Source: UBA6055 sp965203755
GTDB taxonomy: Bacteria; Chloroflexota; Anaerolineae; Aggregatilineales; Phototrophicaceae
Length of the DNA: 64,000 nt
Direction of reading: 5' to 3'
Assembly (NCBI GenBank): GCA_965203755.1
Contig: OZ241910.1
Span: forward strand, 868,001-932,000
Shown here: positions 44,400 through 50,930 of the stretch, in pieces
Layout: the number at the start of each line of letters is the position of its first letter
Numbering within the stretch: the first letter of the stretch is position 1
Notes under the pieces: generated by a model
What the model saw: the letters and a program-made list of their open reading frames with translations, nothing else
What the model was told of the DNA's origin: nothing
Database searches by the model: none
Program-made: the position numbers and the translations under genes

Positions 44400-45674
44400 A
44401 TGACATTCACACCCAGCGAACGGCAAATCAAAGCGGCATTCAGCATCGCCAGCGAACGGTACGGCGCCTTTGACGTTGATGCGGCGGCGGCGATGCAAGC
44501 CCTCAACGCGGTCGCCATCAGCCTGCACTGCTGGCAGGGCGATGATGTCGGCGGCTTTGAGGCCCCTGAACGCGGCCTTAGCGGCGGCATCATGGCCACC
44601 GGCAATTATCCGGGCAAGGCGCGCACCGCCGAAGAGCTGCGCCGCGACCTCGACAAGGCCTACAGTCTGATTCCAGGAACGCATCGGCTCAATCTTCATG
44701 CCTCGTATCTGGAAAGCGAACGCAAAGTTCCCCGCAATGAAATTCAGCCGCGGCACTTCCAGGCTTGGGTGGATTGGGCGCGGGAAAAGGGGCATGGCAT
44801 CGACTTCAATCCGACCCTGTTTTCGCATCCGCTGGCCGACGACGGCTTCACGCTGTCTCATGCCGATGAAGCTGTGCGGAACTTTTGGATTGAGCACTGT
44901 CAGGCCTGCCGCGAAATCGGGGCCTATTTTGGCGCCGAATTAGGAACGGCCTGCATTACCAATATCTGGATCCCCGATGGTTACAAAGACCTGCCGGCCG
45001 ACCGATTGGCGCCGCGGCAGCGGCTCAAGGCGGCGCTGGATGCGATTTTCAGCCGGCCGCTCGACCCGGCGCATCATCTGGATGCGGTGGAATGCAAGCT
45101 GTTTGGGCTGGGTTCAGAAAGCTATGTGGTTGGCTCGCACGAATTTTATCTGGGGTACGCCATCGCCAATCAAAAGGTCTTGTGCTTGGACGCCGGCCAC
45201 TTCCACCCGACCGAAACCATCGCCGACAAGCTGTCGGCCGTCCTGCTTTATGTGCCGCGAATTCTGCTGCATGTCAGCCGCGGGGTGCGCTGGGACAGTG
45301 ACCATGTCGTCATCCTTAACGATGATCTCCAGGCCATCATGCAGGAAATCGTCCGCAGCGGCGCTTTGGAGCGCATCCATATTGGGCTGGACTTCTTCGA
45401 CGCCAGCATCAACCGCGTCGGCGCTTGGGCGATTGGCGCGCGCAATGCGCTGCGGGCGCTGCTGATGGCGCTGCTGGAGCCGCGCGATTTGCTGCGTCAA
45501 TATGAAAATGAGGGCGACTTCACCGCGCGGCTGGCGTTGCTGGAGGAATTAAAAGGTCTGCCCTTTGGGGCTGTCTGGGATTATTACTGTCATACGCAGG
45601 CGGCGCCGGTCGGCATGGCGTTTATGAACGAGATCAGCGCCTATGAAGCGATGGTTTTGCCAGAACGGAGCTAG
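44400..45674 (+). CDS. rhaA: L-rhamnose isomerase
   Basis: 424 residues (E. coli RhaA is 419). It converts L-rhamnose to L-rhamnulose in the cytoplasm. Conserved blocks include HCWQGDDVGGFE (about 38-49), the RLNLHASY segment (about 98), GIDFNPTLFSHP (about 138) with the metal-site histidine and aspartate, and NDDLQAI (about 303). ATG 44400 has AAAGGA 6-7 nt upstream and follows the epimerase by 11 bp; a longer in-frame start lies inside the epimerase gene. The dedicated rhamnulose kinase is not in the window. Confidence 0.92.
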   Translation: MTFTPSERQIKAAFSIASERYGAFDVDAAAAMQALNAVAISLHCWQGDDVGGFEAPERGLSGGIMATGNYPGKARTAEELRRDLDKAYSLIPGTHRLNLHASYLESERKVPRNEIQPRHFQAWVDWAREKGHGIDFNPTLFSHPLADDGFTLSHADEAVRNFWIEHCQACREIGAYFGAELGTACITNIWIPDGYKDLPADRLAPRQRLKAALDAIFSRPLDPAHHLDAVECKLFGLGSESYVVGSHEFYLGYAIANQKVLCLDAGHFHPTETIADKLSAVLLYVPRILLHVSRGVRWDSDHVVILNDDLQAIMQEIVRSGALERIHIGLDFFDASINRVGAWAIGARNALRALLMALLEPRDLLRQYENEGDFTARLALLEELKGLPFGAVWDYYCHTQAAPVGMAFMNEISAYEAMVLPERS

Positions 45675-45702
45675 ATTCACCTAACTATGCACAGGAGACA
45701 AT

Positions 45703-47898
45703 ATGCAGCTGTTCAAAGCCGAAGATTATCGGCATGTCAAATATCTATGGGACGATGCTCATGCCGATTCACTGGATGCGGTGGGCCGCTTGGTTTATCG
45801 CTCCAACCTGCTCGGCGATGACCAGCGCATCACCAATACCGGCGGCGGCAACACCTCCAGCAAAATCATGCAGACTGACCCGCTAACGGGCGAGGCAGTC
45901 GATATTATGTATGTGAAAGGCTCGGGGGGCGACCTGCGAACCGCCAAACGGGCGAACTTCGCCGCCTTGCACATGGACAAGGTGATGCGATTGCGGGCTG
46001 TCTATAATGCGGCGGCGCTGAAAGGCGTCAAGACGCCGATTGAAGATCAGATGGTGTCGATGTATCCCCACTGCGTCTACAATCTGAACCCGCGCGCCAG
46101 TTCGATTGACACGCCGCTGCATGCCTTTATCCCCTATCGCCACGTTGATCATACTCACCCGAACGCCGTCATCGCCATCGCCGCCTGCAGCAATGGTCGG
46201 CGGCTGACCGGCGAAATTTACGGCGATGCGGTGCGGTGGGTCGATTGGCAGCGGCCGGGATTTGACCTTGGGCTGGTTCTGCAAGAAACGATTGCCGCCC
46301 ATGAAGGCTTGGTCGGCATTGTGCTTGGCGGGCATGGCTTAATCAACTGGGCGGATGATGACAAGGCCTGCTATGAGCTATCCTTGACCCTGATTGAAAA
46401 AGCGGCCCGTTACCTTGAGGAGCATGACCAAGGGCGGCGGACCTTTGGCGGCGCGAAATACCGTAAACTTGACGATGCCGCCCGCGATGCCCTGTGGGCC
46501 GACCTGCTGCCCAGCCTGCGCGGCATGGTATCGCAGCAGAATCGGTTTATTGGGACGGTGCAGCATGATGATGACATCCTGACTTTTGTCAACAGCCATG
46601 ATGCCGGCCGCCTAGCCGCGTTAGGCACATCCTGCCCCGATCACTTTTTGCGTACCAAAATCAAGCCTTTGTTTGTCGATTGGGATCCGCAAGCGGGCGA
46701 CACCGCCGCCCTGCGCGCCGAATTGAGCGGCGGCATCGAGCGGTATCGTCAGGATTACCGCGCCTATTATGAAGGCTGCAAACATGATGACAGCCCGGCC
46801 ATGCGCGACCCCAACCCGCGCGTGATTCTCATCCCCGGCATCGGCATGGTCGCCTATGGCAAGAACAAGAGCGAATCCCGCGTGACGGCTGAATTTTACA
46901 GCAACGCCGTCGCGGTGATGAAAGGCGCCGAAGCCGTCGGCGATTATGTCGCCCTGCCCTATCAGGAAGCCTTTGACATCGAATACTGGGCTTTGGAAGA
47001 AGCCAAACTCCAGCGCATGCCGGCCGAGAAATCATTGGCGCGCAGGGTTGTGATTGTGATTGGCGCCGGCAGCGGCATCGGCGCCGCCACGGCGCATCGG
47101 GTCGCCCGAGAAGGGGCCCATGTGGTCTGCGCTGATCTGAATATCGAAGCGGCGCAGGCCATCGCCAGCCAGCTAACCGCGATTCACGGCGCCGGCATCG
47201 GCGTGGCCGGCTCCGGGATTTCCAGCGCCGGGGCGGCGATTGCCCTGGCGGTGGACATCACCCGGCGCGAAAGCATGGCGGCGTTTTTGGATCAGGTTCT
47301 GCTGGCTTATGGCGGGATCGACGACATCATCGTCACCGCCGGCGTCTTCGCCGCGCCGGACCAAAGCGGGCGCATCTCTGATGAGCAGTGGCGTTTGACC
47401 TTTGATGTCAATGTGCTGGGCGGTTATGTCGCCGCCGACAGCGCCGGCGCCATCTGGGAAGCGCAGGGTCTGCCGGCGGCGCTGGTCTTGACCACCAGCG
47501 TGAACGCCGCCGTCGCCAAAAAAGGCTCGGTCGCCTATGACACCAGCAAGGCGGCCGCCAATCATCTGGCGCGCGAAATGGCGATTGAACTGGCGCCGCT
47601 GGTGCGCGTCAATGGGCTGGCGCCGGCGACCGTGGTCGAAGGCAGCGGCATGTTCCCGCGCGAGCGCGTCATCAGTTCGCTTGACAAGTATGATATCGAA
47701 TTTGACGAGGGCGAAAGCACTGAAGCGCTGCGGAGCCGTTTGGCGGATTTTTATGCCCGGCGCACGCTGACTCAAAAGGCGATCACGCCCGAAGACCAGG
47801 CCGAGGTGGCTTATCTGCTGATTACGGATGCCTTCAGCAAGACGACCGGGCAGATTTTCAGCGTCGATGGCGGCCTGCATGAGGCTTTTTTGCGGTAG
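45703..47898 (+). CDS. Bifunctional rhamnulose-1-phosphate aldolase/short-chain dehydrogenase
   Basis: 731 residues. Residues 1-440 are a class II aldolase (fuculose/rhamnulose type) with NTGGGNTSSK (45-54) and GHGLINWADDDK (about 208). Residues 445-731 are an SDR with VIGAGSGIGAA (about 451) and YDTSKAAANHL (about 612). It cleaves L-rhamnulose-1-phosphate to dihydroxyacetone phosphate and L-lactaldehyde, and the SDR part oxidises the lactaldehyde. This corresponds to the fused RhaE-type enzymes of Bacillus and Chloroflexi. Last gene of the operon. Together with RhaA it makes L-rhamnose the best substrate guess for the whole cluster. Confidence 0.92.
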   Translation: MQLFKAEDYRHVKYLWDDAHADSLDAVGRLVYRSNLLGDDQRITNTGGGNTSSKIMQTDPLTGEAVDIMYVKGSGGDLRTAKRANFAALHMDKVMRLRAVYNAAALKGVKTPIEDQMVSMYPHCVYNLNPRASSIDTPLHAFIPYRHVDHTHPNAVIAIAACSNGRRLTGEIYGDAVRWVDWQRPGFDLGLVLQETIAAHEGLVGIVLGGHGLINWADDDKACYELSLTLIEKAARYLEEHDQGRRTFGGAKYRKLDDAARDALWADLLPSLRGMVSQQNRFIGTVQHDDDILTFVNSHDAGRLAALGTSCPDHFLRTKIKPLFVDWDPQAGDTAALRAELSGGIERYRQDYRAYYEGCKHDDSPAMRDPNPRVILIPGIGMVAYGKNKSESRVTAEFYSNAVAVMKGAEAVGDYVALPYQEAFDIEYWALEEAKLQRMPAEKSLARRVVIVIGAGSGIGAATAHRVAREGAHVVCADLNIEAAQAIASQLTAIHGAGIGVAGSGISSAGAAIALAVDITRRESMAAFLDQVLLAYGGIDDIIVTAGVFAAPDQSGRISDEQWRLTFDVNVLGGYVAADSAGAIWEAQGLPAALVLTTSVNAAVAKKGSVAYDTSKAAANHLAREMAIELAPLVRVNGLAPATVVEGSGMFPRERVISSLDKYDIEFDEGESTEALRSRLADFYARRTLTQKAITPEDQAEVAYLLITDAFSKTTGQIFSVDGGLHEAFLR

Positions 47899-47912
47899 GG
47901 GAAAGTCGCTGT

Positions 47913-48374
47913 TTATTTGGCGTCCGTCAGTTGACGCTGGATGCTGTCAATTTTGTCATCAACGCAATCGACCCGCGCGGTGATGGCAGACAGCTGCGTC
48001 TCTACGCTGCTTAAACGCCCCTGTATATCTTGATGCGCGGCTTCGGATGCTTGACGAACTTCCCTAATCTCCTGCCGCAGACCGTTATGCGCGGCTTCGG
48101 ATGCTTGGCGAACTTCCCTAATCTCCTGCCGCAGACCGTTATGCGCGGCTTCGGATGCTTGACGATTTTCTTTAATCTCCTGCCGTAGACCGTTATGCGC
48201 GCTTTCGGATGCTTGGCGAGCTTCTTTAATCTCCTGCCGCAGACCGTTATGCGCGGCTTCGGATGCTTGACGATTTTCTTTAATCTCCTGCCGCAGATCG
48301 CGGCGGATAATCTCCAAGTATCCAAAGAGCGCAATAAGCACGCCAAGACCAGCGACCACCGTACCGGTATCCAT
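47913..48374 (-). CDS. Membrane-anchored helical repeat protein
   Basis: 153 residues. One N-terminal membrane segment (VVAGLGVLIALFGYLEII), then five tandem 18-residue units (LRQEIKENRQASEAAHNG and close variants) and a C-terminal coiled coil (SSVETQLSAI ... DDKIDSIQRQL). Eighteen residues equal five helical turns, so the array should form a straight amphipathic helix. ATG 48374 is 5 nt from GGAGG (48377 is too close). Convergent with the rhamnose operon (14-bp gap). Function unknown; a spacer or envelope-tether role is possible. Confidence 0.7.
   Translation of the reverse strand: MDTGTVVAGLGVLIALFGYLEIIRRDLRQEIKENRQASEAAHNGLRQEIKEARQASESAHNGLRQEIKENRQASEAAHNGLRQEIREVRQASEAAHNGLRQEIREVRQASEAAHQDIQGRLSSVETQLSAITARVDCVDDKIDSIQRQLTDAK
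48027..48296 (-). repeat. Five 54-bp tandem repeats inside the coiled-coil gene
   Basis: Exactly 5 x 54 bp, each encoding LRQEI(K/R)E-x-RQASE(A/S)AHNG. Nucleotide copies are nearly identical (mainly K/R, N/A/V and A/S codon changes), so copy number probably varies by slippage or unequal recombination without frame loss. Not a CRISPR: no spacers. Confidence 0.9.
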
Positions 48375-48405
48375 CATGACCTCCGCTCATAACATAGTCG
48401 TTGAT

Positions 48406-48414
48406 ATTATAGCA
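48406..48414 (-). promoter_or_regulatory. Extended -10 promoter for the coiled-coil gene
   Basis: Minus strand TGCTATAAT (TGN plus a perfect -10), 32 bp before the ATG. It lies between a 9-bp inverted repeat (TAACATAGT 48390-48398, ACTATGTTA 48451-48459) that could be an operator. The rest of 48415-48489 is AT-rich without other features. Confidence 0.5.
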
Positions 48415-48489
48415 CAATTCGCAATGATTTTCAGTTGCAAATGTGAAAATACTATGTTAGTTTCAATTTGCCATTTATTGGCGATATTT

Positions 48490-48613
48490 TTAGTGTTTCC
48501 TGTGGCAGTCAGGTTTGGTCGCCAAGTTCTGCCACAGGAAACCCCTAAACGTTGAAGACCGCGACGAGGAAACCCGTCTCGGCTTTCAATGGCGATTATA
48601 TGATGAATCGGCC
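48490..48613 (+). promoter_or_regulatory. Structured leader element, copy 1
   Basis: A ~124-nt element repeated at 50091-50216. Hairpin I: perfect 14-bp stem (48495-48508 with 48529-48542) capped by an inner TTGG/CCAA hairpin around 48515-48525. Hairpin II: 48555-48566 with 48575-48585, one bulged A and one mismatch. It ends about 17 nt before the ATG of the membrane protein at 48631. All arm differences from copy 2 keep pairing, including one T-A to G-C double change, as expected for an RNA working as a folded 5' leader. No match to a riboswitch class I can recognise. Confidence 0.7.
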
Positions 48614-48630
48614 AGCGAGGTTAAGGGTGA

Positions 48631-50028
48631 ATGCGCTTTGCTTATGGCGTTATGCAGAAGCCGCTGCGAGTTGTTATCGGGGTTCTGCTGGCGATGGGCG
48701 CCGTATTGTTTTTTTCCTATTTATATTTGGATGCCGCGCAAAAGCAGAGTTCTGTTAATTCTAAGCTATCGAAGAATGATCAGCTTGTCTATATGGACAT
48801 TGCGAAACAGGCTTATGAGACTGGGTTTCAATATACGGGGAATCGCAATCAAATGCCGCTTTACCCTTTTATCCAGGCTTTGTTTTACTCGCCGCAGCTG
48901 GATGATGAGGCATTTTTCCAACAGGGCAAATGGCTGAATGTTGTCTTGTCTCTGCTGTGTCTGCTGGCTTTGGGCATCGCTTTTTTCATCAAGTTTTCCA
49001 AAATCTATGCCTTCTACTCGCTGCTGGTTATCGCCTTTCTTGTGTTTGCCATTAAGTCGCCTTGGTTTCAGGTGGAGATTTTGTTTTATACCCTGCTTGG
49101 CTTTGCCTTTATGCTGTCGCTGGAGGCGATCATATCGCCCAAGCGGTATAAATCCATCGGCGTCGGCGTTTTGTTTGCTTTGGCTCATCTTAGCAAAGCC
49201 AGCGCTATGTTCGGCCTGTTCATTTTTATAAGCAGCTATGGCATTCTGTTCCTGCATAAGCTGTTTCGCCGCCGTCTGGATGGCGAAGAGGTCAGACGAA
49301 TCCTGTATCATGCGCTGGCGCCGCTGGTGGTGTTCATGATTCTGCTCTTTCCTTATTTTCAGGAAAGCAAAGAGAGATACGGTTCTTACTTTTACAATGT
49401 CAACACAACTTTTTATATGTGGCATGACACTTGGCGAGAAGCTAACAATAGCACGCGGGCGGCCGGGGATCATGCCGGCTGGCCTAAGCTGCCCGATGAA
49501 GAGATACCCAGTTTAAGCAAATATCTCAAAGAGCATTCGCTAAGCGATATCATTTCGCGCTTCAGACTGGGCGCAAAACGTTTCATCTGGGCCGGATGCA
49601 ATGACCAGTTCAGTCCATTCGCGTATGGATACTGCAATCAGGTTGTGCTGAATGTGATGATGGTCGCTGTTTGTCTGCTGTTTTTCGCTGTTTTTCGAGG
49701 CGGACGGGTCAAAAGCAGTTATAAAAATACGCAGGCCGCTTGGTGGATTATCTTGTTTTTTGGGCTTTATGGATTGTCCTTTATTTGGTATTTGCCGATT
49801 TCAAGCCGGGCTGGCGGCGTAAGGATGCTTTTAGCATTGGTCATTCCCTTGCTGTGGACAGTTGGGGCGGTTGTGCATGCGCCGCAGATGCAGTCGTTTC
49901 AGTTTATGATATTGAGGCGGCCGGTCAAAGTCTTTCATATCGTTTATCTGCTTATGATTTTGACGGTGTTTTATGAACTTTACTGGGTTGCCGCGTTCCG
50001 CGCGGCAGCGATGTATGGTGGGGCTTAG
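48631..50028 (+). CDS. Polytopic membrane protein, GT39/ArnT-like glycosyltransferase candidate
   Basis: 465 residues with about 9-10 predicted membrane helices. After the first helix a periplasmic loop carries DQLVYMDIAKQAYETG and NRNQMPLYPFIQALFY, the layout of GT-C (family 39/ArnT-type) glycosyltransferases that use polyprenyl-linked sugars. A long second loop (about 215-310) contains the only cysteine-bearing segment. AAGGG lies 5 nt before ATG 48631. Preceded by leader copy 1. Base composition is slightly AT-richer than neighbours. Activity not proven; no strong DxD/DE motif identified. Confidence 0.6.
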   Translation: MRFAYGVMQKPLRVVIGVLLAMGAVLFFSYLYLDAAQKQSSVNSKLSKNDQLVYMDIAKQAYETGFQYTGNRNQMPLYPFIQALFYSPQLDDEAFFQQGKWLNVVLSLLCLLALGIAFFIKFSKIYAFYSLLVIAFLVFAIKSPWFQVEILFYTLLGFAFMLSLEAIISPKRYKSIGVGVLFALAHLSKASAMFGLFIFISSYGILFLHKLFRRRLDGEEVRRILYHALAPLVVFMILLFPYFQESKERYGSYFYNVNTTFYMWHDTWREANNSTRAAGDHAGWPKLPDEEIPSLSKYLKEHSLSDIISRFRLGAKRFIWAGCNDQFSPFAYGYCNQVVLNVMMVAVCLLFFAVFRGGRVKSSYKNTQAAWWIILFFGLYGLSFIWYLPISSRAGGVRMLLALVIPLLWTVGAVVHAPQMQSFQFMILRRPVKVFHIVYLLMILTVFYELYWVAAFRAAAMYGGA

Positions 50029-50090
50029 ACGCTGTTGCGAAAAGCGCAGAAACAGGCTTTATAATGAAAGATGAGTCTTAGGCTCGTTTT

Positions 50091-50216
50091 TTACAGTGTT
50101 TCCGGTGGCAGTCGGGTTTGGTCGCCAAGTTCTGTCATCGGAGACCCCTAAACGCTGAAGACCGCGGCGGAAAACCCGTCTCGGCTTTCAATGGCGATTA
50201 TATGAATGAATCGGCC
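50091..50216 (+). promoter_or_regulatory. Structured leader element, copy 2
   Basis: Second copy of the element at 48490-48613, ending 23 nt before ATG 50240. Hairpin I: 50098-50111 with 50132-50145; relative to copy 1, position 7 of the stem is G-C instead of T-A, and three other pairs become G-T wobbles, so all 14 pairs persist. Hairpin II: 50158-50169 with 50177-50187, one A-T changed to G-T. The unpaired connecting segment CCCCTAAACG and the end AATGGCGATTATATGA are nearly invariant, suggesting functional single-stranded parts. Confidence 0.7.
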
Positions 50217-50239
50217 AAAAACGAAAGCGGGGCAAGATT

Positions 50240-50872
50240 ATGAGGCGGTTACTCCTGATTGGCATATTGCTGTGCCTGGGGCTGTGGGTCAACGCCGACA
50301 ATAACCTGTGTCATACGATATGGCAGGGATTGTGCCGTACAGACGGCCACTGGCAAGCAGGCTATCTTGCGAGTCTTGGGGTCAATATAGCCCCCCATGA
50401 GATACCGCCAGGCGCGCAATCCTGCATCACGATCAGGGTAAGGTCAAATCTGCGTACATCACCTGTTATTAGCCGCCGCACTTTGATAGACACGGTTCCA
50501 GCGGGCACAGTCTTGCATATATTGGCAACAGCGCATGACGATGATGGCCGGCAGTGGTATCGAGCGCATTGGAACGGGCGCCAGGTATTCTGGGCGAAAT
50601 GGCTGCCGCATTCTCATGCTTGCGGTTCCAGCGGACAATCTATACCGCCGCCGCAACAGTCGGCGACGCGGTCACAGTCGGTGGCGCGGTCACAGTCGGC
50701 GACGCGGTCACAGTCGGTGGCGCGGTCACAGAATAACTTCTCTTGCGGCCGCAGAAAAACCTGCGGGCAGATGTCGTCCTGCGCTGAAGCAAGATTTCAC
50801 TTTACTCAATGTGGCAATGGACGGCTTGACGGTGATAACGACGGGATACCATGCGAGGCTATTTGCGGATAA
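50240..50872 (+). CDS. Secreted SH3-domain protein with C-terminal Excalibur motif
   Basis: 210 residues. Signal peptide (LLLIGILLCLGLWVNA), a bacterial SH3 domain (about 62-125; ITIRVRSNLRTSPVI ... WYRAHWNGRQVFW), a Ser/Arg/Gln linker of four 6-residue repeats, and an Excalibur calcium-binding module (CGQMSSCAEARFHFTQCG, then DGDNDGIPCE). Such proteins bind the cell wall or matrix, with the Excalibur module common in extracellular nucleases; no nuclease domain is present. ATG 50240 has GCGGGG upstream. Preceded by leader copy 2. Function unknown. Confidence 0.78.
   Translation: MRRLLLIGILLCLGLWVNADNNLCHTIWQGLCRTDGHWQAGYLASLGVNIAPHEIPPGAQSCITIRVRSNLRTSPVISRRTLIDTVPAGTVLHILATAHDDDGRQWYRAHWNGRQVFWAKWLPHSHACGSSGQSIPPPQQSATRSQSVARSQSATRSQSVARSQNNFSCGRRKTCGQMSSCAEARFHFTQCGNGRLDGDNDGIPCEAICG
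50657..50728 (+). repeat. Four 18-bp tandem repeats in the linker
   Basis: Four units alternating CAGTCGGCGACGCGGTCA and CAGTCGGTGGCGCGGTCA, encoding QSATRS/QSVARS, joining the SH3 and Excalibur domains. Length changes by whole units would keep the frame. Confidence 0.9.
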
Positions 50873-50930
50873 ATCATCCCTAAAGATTCTTCCCGCGATT
50901 TTGATACGATGCCAGGCATTGCTAGAGAAT

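Noticed and set aside
48027..48296. Regular repeats considered as a CRISPR array
   Set aside because: Units are contiguous 54-mers with no spacers and are coding in one frame.
48390..48459. 9-bp inverted repeat considered as the ends of a small transposable element
   Set aside because: Only 70 bp apart, no target duplication and no second copy; an operator around the -10 box is simpler.
48490..48613. Leader hairpin considered as an integron attC site
   Set aside because: The required RYYYAAC/GTTRRRY core pair is absent and the element precedes rather than follows each gene.
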